Positions 24,567 through 28,155 of a DNA stretch of 28,155 nt are shown here, piece after piece. The translations under genes were made by a program, and so were the position numbers. Numbering within the stretch: the first letter of the stretch is position 1; each line of letters opens with the position of its first letter. Origin of the DNA: Bacteroidales bacterium (lineage in GTDB: Bacteria > Bacteroidota > Bacteroidia > Bacteroidales > WCHB1-69); NCBI GenBank assembly GCA_031266895.1, contig JAISAD010000020.1:1-28155 (forward strand), in the 5' to 3' direction. Under the pieces are notes generated by a model. It saw only the letters and a list, made by a program, of their open reading frames with translations, searched no databases and was not told the DNA's origin.

Positions 24567-24845
24567 CTATTTCAACAAATCGTAAATATAGCTCCTGCGC
24601 TCCTTTTTTGAATTAAAGGACATGTTATTTCGCTTGATTCGGATTTTTGCCTTTTCGTAATTAAAAGTGTGGATATAAGATAATTGAGCGTATAGAAAAT
24701 TATGCCTTACCGAAAAAGTGCCATAAGTATCGTGAAAATGGCAGGCATAATAGCCTGAAGTATAATCTTTGAATGCAAACCGCAACTTTGCGAGGCGCTG
24801 AAAAAAGACATGTGTGTACGTTAAAATTTTTCTTACTTTTGCAAA
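24567..24845 (-). pseudogene. Possible remnant of an outer-membrane beta-barrel protein C-terminus
   Basis: A minus-strand frame is open from just after a TAG (24848-24846) to a TAG at 24567-24569, with normal-looking codons but no early ATG. The only usable early start is a TTG at 24785. The last part, AQLSYIHTFNYEKAKIRIKR followed by a Lys/Arg-rich tail, resembles the final strand and basic tail of Bacteroidota TonB-type or beta-barrel outer-membrane proteins, where a SYxFNYGKxK pattern is common. I read it as the 3' remnant of a lost gene. It could also be a chance frame. Confidence 0.3.
24834..24841 (+). promoter_or_regulatory. -7 element for the glsB-engB-META-lpxH cluster
   Basis: TACTTTTG followed by CAAAC, 49 nt before the ATG at 24891; matches TAnnTTTG. 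No TTTG 21 bp upstream. It is the only promoter-like element before the four closely packed downstream genes. Confidence 0.45.
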
Positions 24846-24890
24846 CTAAAAGCGAACAACCTTTTTTGTGATACAAATCAACTGTTTAGA

Positions 24891-25868
24891 ATGAAAAAAA
24901 TTATCGACCCTATTGATAAAATACTGATTAAGAAGGAATTATCATTAGACAAATTTTTGCGCAAAACCAATTCCGGAGGCAACTCCATTTACCTGTTAGA
25001 TGCGCACGATTCGCCTAATACCATGCGTGAAATCGGTCGATTACGTGAAAAGACATTTCGTCTGGCCGGTGGTGGCACAGGCGAAGAGGTAGATATTGAC
25101 ATCTACGATACGGCGGCAGTACCCTTTAAGCAACTGATTGTTTGGAACGATAAGCAGGAGGAAATCATTAGCGCCTACCGCTTTATTCTGGGAAAAGATG
25201 TGCCGCTTGATAACAAAGGCTACCCGCATACCCCTACTTCAAAGTTATTTCGCTTTTCAAAAAAATTTATCGAAAACGAATGGCAGGACAGTATTGAATT
25301 AGGGCGCAGTTTTGTGCAATCCAAATATCAGGCCACTACTAACCCTCGCGTAGGCCTCTTTTCACTTGATAATGTGTGGGATGGCTTAGGAACATTGGTT
25401 GTCGATCATCCCGAATGTAAGTATTTTTTCGGAAAAATGACAATTTACAATAGTTACAATCGCATTGCGCGTAATTTTGTTATCCATTTTTTGAACAAGC
25501 ATTTTAAGGGCGACGAATCCCTGATGCAGCCTTACGAATCTTTGGACATGATGGAAAATGACGAAGAATTAAAAGCTATTTTCTGTAAATCTTCCTTTGA
25601 AGAGGATTTCAAAATTTTGAACAAGCAAATCCGCGAATTGCGGGAAAGCGTACCGCCACTGGTGAAAACCTACATGTCGCTATCGCCATCAATGCAATGT
25701 TTTGGCTCATCTGCCAATGCCGAATTTGGACCAGTGGAAGAGATTGCTATTTTAATCAAAGTCAGCGATATATATGAAAATAAAAAGATTAGGCACATCT
25801 ATTCTTACAAATCAAAACGGTTGCGCCAATTACTGCAACGCCTGCTGTGGATACGAAGAACCCGATAA
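24891..25868 (+). CDS. GNAT-type lipid N-acyltransferase (GlsB/OlsB-like)
   Basis: A 325-residue member of the OlsB/'hemolysin' acyltransferase group (GNAT fold), which attaches a 3-hydroxy fatty acyl chain to an amino acid. In Bacteroides the homologue GlsB makes N-acyl-glycine, the first step to glycine lipids. Recognisable stretches are IYLLDAHDSPNTMREIGRLR near the N-terminus (the usual 'vRxlR...f R' region of these enzymes), ELGRSFVQ (about residue 137) and the region KYFFGKMTIYNSYNRIAR. No membrane segment or signal peptide. The engB ATG lies 2 nt after the stop. The O-acyltransferase partner (GlsA) is not next to it; the only PlsC-type gene in the window is at 10847. Which amino acid is used cannot be read. 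Confidence 0.8.
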   Translation: MKKIIDPIDKILIKKELSLDKFLRKTNSGGNSIYLLDAHDSPNTMREIGRLREKTFRLAGGGTGEEVDIDIYDTAAVPFKQLIVWNDKQEEIISAYRFILGKDVPLDNKGYPHTPTSKLFRFSKKFIENEWQDSIELGRSFVQSKYQATTNPRVGLFSLDNVWDGLGTLVVDHPECKYFFGKMTIYNSYNRIARNFVIHFLNKHFKGDESLMQPYESLDMMENDEELKAIFCKSSFEEDFKILNKQIRELRESVPPLVKTYMSLSPSMQCFGSSANAEFGPVEEIAILIKVSDIYENKKIRHIYSYKSKRLRQLLQRLLWIRRTR

Positions 25869-25870
25869 CT

Positions 25871-26503
25871 ATGCAACTTAAAACCATTAAATTTTTGCAA
25901 AGTGAAGCCGACTGGCGGCGTTGCCCTCCGCCGGCATTGCCCGAATTTGCCTTTATTGGGCGTTCTAATGTGGGGAAATCTTCGTTGATTAATATGCTGG
26001 CTAATCATAAATCGTTGGCCAAAATCTCATCAAAACCGGGTAAAACGCGGACTATCAACCATTTTCTGGTCAATAATGCCTGGTATTTAGTTGATTTGCC
26101 TGGTTATGGTTACGCTGTGGTTTCCAAAACCATGCGTGCTAAATGGGAAAGCATGATACGTGACTATCTTAATTTCCGTACCAATTTGCAAATTGTTTTT
26201 GTACTGATAGATAGCAGGCTGGAACCTCAGCAAAAGGATATTGATTTTATTAATACACTGGGCGAATTGGGATTGCCTTTTGCCTTGATTTTTACCAAAG
26301 CCGATAAGTTGAGTGCAACCGCAACTCATCAAAATATAATGCAATTTCGCCAAAAATTACTGGAAACATGGGAAGAACTTCCTGCCCATTTTATCACTTC
26401 TGCAGTTACGGCAAAAGGCAGGGAAGAGTTGCTGAACTATATAGAACAAATTATAAATCAATCAAATACAGAAATTAATAGAAATCAAAATGAAGAAAAT
26501 TAG
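25871..26503 (+). CDS. engB: Ribosome biogenesis GTP-binding protein EngB/YsxC
   Basis: A 210-residue essential-type GTPase needed for large ribosomal subunit assembly. G1 is GRSNVGKSS (30-38), G2 lies in the KPGKTRTINHF region, G3 is DLPGYGYA (75-82) and G4 is TKAD (142-145), with SAVTAKG as G5. The ATG at 25871, 2 nt after the preceding stop, gives the family start; an upstream in-frame ATG at 25847 would overlap the acyltransferase gene. The C-terminal 12 or so residues (Asn/Glu-rich) overlap the start of the META lipoprotein gene by 14 nt. Co-transcription with lipid genes is common chromosomal mixing rather than evidence of a shared role. Confidence 0.95.
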   Translation: MQLKTIKFLQSEADWRRCPPPALPEFAFIGRSNVGKSSLINMLANHKSLAKISSKPGKTRTINHFLVNNAWYLVDLPGYGYAVVSKTMRAKWESMIRDYLNFRTNLQIVFVLIDSRLEPQQKDIDFINTLGELGLPFALIFTKADKLSATATHQNIMQFRQKLLETWEELPAHFITSAVTAKGREELLNYIEQIINQSNTEINRNQNEEN

Positions 26504-26927
26504 CTTTCCATTTTTAGCTTTCACTGTTGTTTTGTTATTATCTTGCACAGCCTCCAAATACGCTTCCAAAAATCTGTCCCTGCAATCCACCTATTGGACG
26601 CTTGTTTCTGTGGAAGGCGTGTCAATAGCAGAACTGCCCCAACTGAAAACACCCTGTATTATTTTTGACACCAATTATAAATTTCATGGCCATTTCGGCT
26701 GCAATCAGTTTTTTGGCGCTTATAATTTCGGAAAAAAAAAGGTGAGTATGGATTATGCCGGTGCAACCAAAAAGATATGCTCGGAAATGCAGATAGAAAA
26801 TCTGTTTAGTAAGGCATTGCACAAAGATATTAAGTACTATACCATTGCCGGCAGCACTCTGATTTTGAAAGATGCGCAGAAAAATGAGATTTTACGCTTT
26901 TTGTCAGACACAAAGCCAGAAGAGTAA
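26490..26927 (+). CDS. META-domain lipoprotein (HslJ-like)
   Basis: A 145-residue lipoprotein with signal peptide and lipobox LLLSC (lipidated Cys19), followed by a META domain like that of HslJ. The domain shows the usual STYWTLVSVEG opening and the GCNQFFGAY motif (family pattern GCNxxxGxY). The Asp-Tyr-Ala-Gly-Ala-Thr-Lys-Lys-Ile-Cys stretch is the TxxxC part of the domain. META proteins are linked to motility, secretion or novobiocin tolerance in other bacteria, but no enzymatic activity is known. It overlaps engB by 14 nt and is followed 12 nt later by the lpxH-like gene, so it belongs to the same transcript. Cell location is predicted to be the periplasmic side of a membrane. Confidence 0.88.
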   Translation: MKKISFPFLAFTVVLLLSCTASKYASKNLSLQSTYWTLVSVEGVSIAELPQLKTPCIIFDTNYKFHGHFGCNQFFGAYNFGKKKVSMDYAGATKKICSEMQIENLFSKALHKDIKYYTIAGSTLILKDAQKNEILRFLSDTKPEE

Positions 26928-26939
26928 TCCTTTTTGATT

Positions 26940-27755
26940 ATGGAATGTTACAATCAGCCAATTGTTCTCAATGGAACGTTTTATTTTGCCTCCGATTTTC
27001 ATTTGGGAAGCCCCAACGAAATAGAGAGCAAAGCACGGGAGTTGTTGCTCATTAAGTGGCTGGATGAAATAAAAAAAGATGCCAGTTATCTTTTTTTATT
27101 GGGCGACATTTTTGATTTTTGGTTCGAATATCATGATGTTGTTCCCAAGGGCTATTACAAATTTTTGACTAAGCTGGCCGAATTGCGAGAAGCCGGCATC
27201 CAGATTTGGTGGTTTACGGGTAATCACGATATGTGGTTGAAAGACTACCTGCATAACGAGCTAAATATTAATATTATCCGCAAAGAAACTTTTTTTATGC
27301 TTAACGGGAAACACTGCCTGATTGGACACGGTGATGGACTTGGAGATGGTGATTTCGGATATAAATTGATTAAGGCCATCTTTGCATTCCGTTTTAATCA
27401 ATGGCTTTATGGATGGTTTCATCCGCGCATTGCCTTTGCCATTGCACGCTTCTTCTCACGCAAAAGTCGCACCATGACTGGTGCCGGCGAAGAGGTATAT
27501 GCAGGTAACGACAAGGAACTAATTACGCAACACGCCTATAATATTTTGCAGCACAATAATATAGAGTATTTTATATACGGACATCGTCATTTACCGTTAG
27601 AGGTCAAATTAACCGATAAGGCCACCTATTTCAATTGTGGCGACTGGATTATGCACTATACCTATTTGAAAATGGATATCAATGGAAATATCAAGCTTTT
27701 TACTAATCCGTGTTATTCTAAGCATATTTCCCAATCCCCGCTAGAAGAGGAATAA
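26940..27755 (+). CDS. lpxH: UDP-2,3-diacylglucosamine diphosphatase (LpxH-type)
   Basis: A 271-residue calcineurin-like metallophosphoesterase that cleaves UDP-2,3-diacylglucosamine to lipid X and UMP in lipid A synthesis. Metal-site motifs in order: SDFHLGS (D19, H21), GDIFDFW (55-61), GNHD (94-97, where E. coli LpxH has GNRD), GHGDG (129-133) and GHRHLP (214-219). The longer length and GNHD are, as far as I recall, usual for the Bacteroidota branch. The start is the ATG at 26940; a TTG two codons earlier is possible but less likely. A basic amphipathic region (RIAFAIARFFSRKSR, 163-177) may touch the membrane. It ends 21 nt from the convergent integrase copy B. Confidence 0.85.
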   Translation: MECYNQPIVLNGTFYFASDFHLGSPNEIESKARELLLIKWLDEIKKDASYLFLLGDIFDFWFEYHDVVPKGYYKFLTKLAELREAGIQIWWFTGNHDMWLKDYLHNELNINIIRKETFFMLNGKHCLIGHGDGLGDGDFGYKLIKAIFAFRFNQWLYGWFHPRIAFAIARFFSRKSRTMTGAGEEVYAGNDKELITQHAYNILQHNNIEYFIYGHRHLPLEVKLTDKATYFNCGDWIMHYTYLKMDINGNIKLFTNPCYSKHISQSPLEEE

Positions 27756-27776
27756 ATAAAAATTCCTTTCCCCTCT

Positions 27777-28154
27777 TCAATCCCACTTTTTCATCTCCCT
27801 GACCTTTACCTCGTCCACGACTTTGGCATAGATTAGGGTAGTTTTCAGGCTGGTGTGTCCCAGCAGCCTGCTCACTACCTCTATCGGGATGCCCAGCTGC
27901 AGGGAGAGAGTGGCAAAAGTGTGCCGCGCCACATGGCAGGTGAGATGGGTGCCAATGCCGCAGCTCCTGCCAATGTCCTGCAGGATCCTGTTGGTAGTCT
28001 TGTTGCAATACACTTTAAAGATTGGCAGGGTTTCCCCCTTGCCCTGCGCGAGACTCTCTGTTTTTTTATTTCCCTGCGCGTCTTCCCTTTCCTGCGCGGG
28101 TAAGGCAGGAACAGCGGGTGGGGGAAAGTGTGCAGTCATCGCCTCATCCAGCAA
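27777..28154 (-). CDS. Tyrosine recombinase/integrase, C-terminal part (5' end outside window), copy B
   Basis: An inverted second copy of the integrase 3' part found at 2-379, with the same catalytic residues (H-x-x-R in HVARHTF, LLGH, LIYAK Tyr) and the same length of visible sequence. Read by eye, the two copies differ at 17 of 378 positions. Only two changes alter residues (Ala to Gly and Asn to Thr, fragment residues 40 and 42), both next to or inside the hydrophilic insert-like stretch. All catalytic-domain changes are silent, so both copies have evolved under selection for protein function. Similarity stops at the stop codon. The gene converges with the lpxH-like gene 21 nt away. Its N-terminal part is beyond the window. 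Confidence 0.9.
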   Translation of the reverse strand: MLDEAMTAHFPPPAVPALPAQEREDAQGNKKTESLAQGKGETLPIFKVYCNKTTNRILQDIGRSCGIGTHLTCHVARHTFATLSLQLGIPIEVVSRLLGHTSLKTTLIYAKVVDEVKVREMKKWD

Positions 28155-28155
28155 C
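27778..28155. repeat. Right arm of inverted repeat (pairs with 1-378)
   Basis: Reverse-complement partner of the left arm. It lies wholly in integrase copy B; the flanking 21 nt toward the lpxH-like gene show no similarity to the sequence after copy A. Confidence 0.9.

Larger units (their letters stand above)
24558..24890. other. Intergenic stretch with a possible gene remnant
   Basis: These 333 nt contain no intact gene that I can support. They hold a weak AT-rich hairpin (AATAGA / TCTATT, 24556-24571) overlapping the dehydrogenase stop codon, a minus-strand open frame described separately, and a -7 element for the next gene at 24834-24841. No tRNA or structured RNA was seen. Confidence 0.6.

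Noticed and set aside
24556..24571. Rho-independent terminator after the alcohol dehydrogenase
   Set aside because: The stem is only six AT-rich pairs and no T-run follows directly; too weak to call.
27718..28008. Frames antisense to or shifted from the integrase copies (96 and 82 codons)
   Set aside because: They are shadows of the GC-rich integrase coding sequence; the silent-change pattern supports only the integrase frame.
1..28155. Inverted terminal repeats of a transposon or of a linear plasmid or phage
   Set aside because: The repeat is coding sequence of an integrase cut in mid-gene at both ends, the interior is ordinary core genes, and the identical part is exactly 119 nt, which fits an assembly overlap.

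Overview
The window looks like a chromosomal segment from a member of the Bacteroidota, most likely order Bacteroidales. The evidence is: promoter elements of the Bacteroidota type (TAnnTTTG at -7, twice with a TTTG exactly 21 bp upstream); a secreted S46 dipeptidyl peptidase of the DPP11 type; a GlsB-like N-acyltransferase; and Bacteroidota-style UvrA/UvrB, LpxH, flotillin and LuxE-like proteins. The core is AT-rich by eye. The two ends are clearly GC-richer and encode pieces of a tyrosine recombinase. No tRNA, rRNA or CRISPR array was seen.

Layout. 1-379 and 27777-28155 are inverted copies of the 3' part of one integrase gene, both reading inward and both cut by the window edge. 420-2730 (minus) holds uvrB and a possible small gene before it. 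2992-5087 (plus) is an NfeD-type membrane protein plus flotillin operon. folB (minus) is divergent from apt-ilvE (plus), followed by murG (minus). Next, on plus, come dpp11, an acyltransferase and a SIMPL-domain protein. 13102-16984 (minus) is a phosphate block in transcription order pstB-phoU-phoB-phoR. 17056-19318 (minus) is a FAH-family hydrolase, a nucleoside-type MFS transporter and an RseC-like protein. 19431-23246 (minus) is uvrA followed by a LuxE-like protein. From 23406 on plus are a YqhD-like alcohol dehydrogenase, then the tight cluster glsB-like/engB/META lipoprotein/lpxH-like.

How the genes fit together. Most are housekeeping: nucleotide excision repair (uvrA, uvrB), purine salvage (apt, probably the nucleoside transporter), folate (folB), branched-chain amino acids (ilvE), peptidoglycan (murG), lipid A and other lipids (lpxH-like, glsB-like, PlsC-type), phosphate sensing, and periplasmic peptide breakdown (dpp11).

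I do not see a clear undescribed multi-gene system. The most notable points are the inverted integrase pair, with an exactly 119-nt identical end that looks like an assembly-graph overlap; the phosphate block without pstS, pstC or pstA next to it; PhoB-like 22-bp-spaced repeats before pstB; an HX5D acyltransferase; an RseC without Rnf; and two small uncharacterised reading frames, one of them probably a decayed outer-membrane protein tail.
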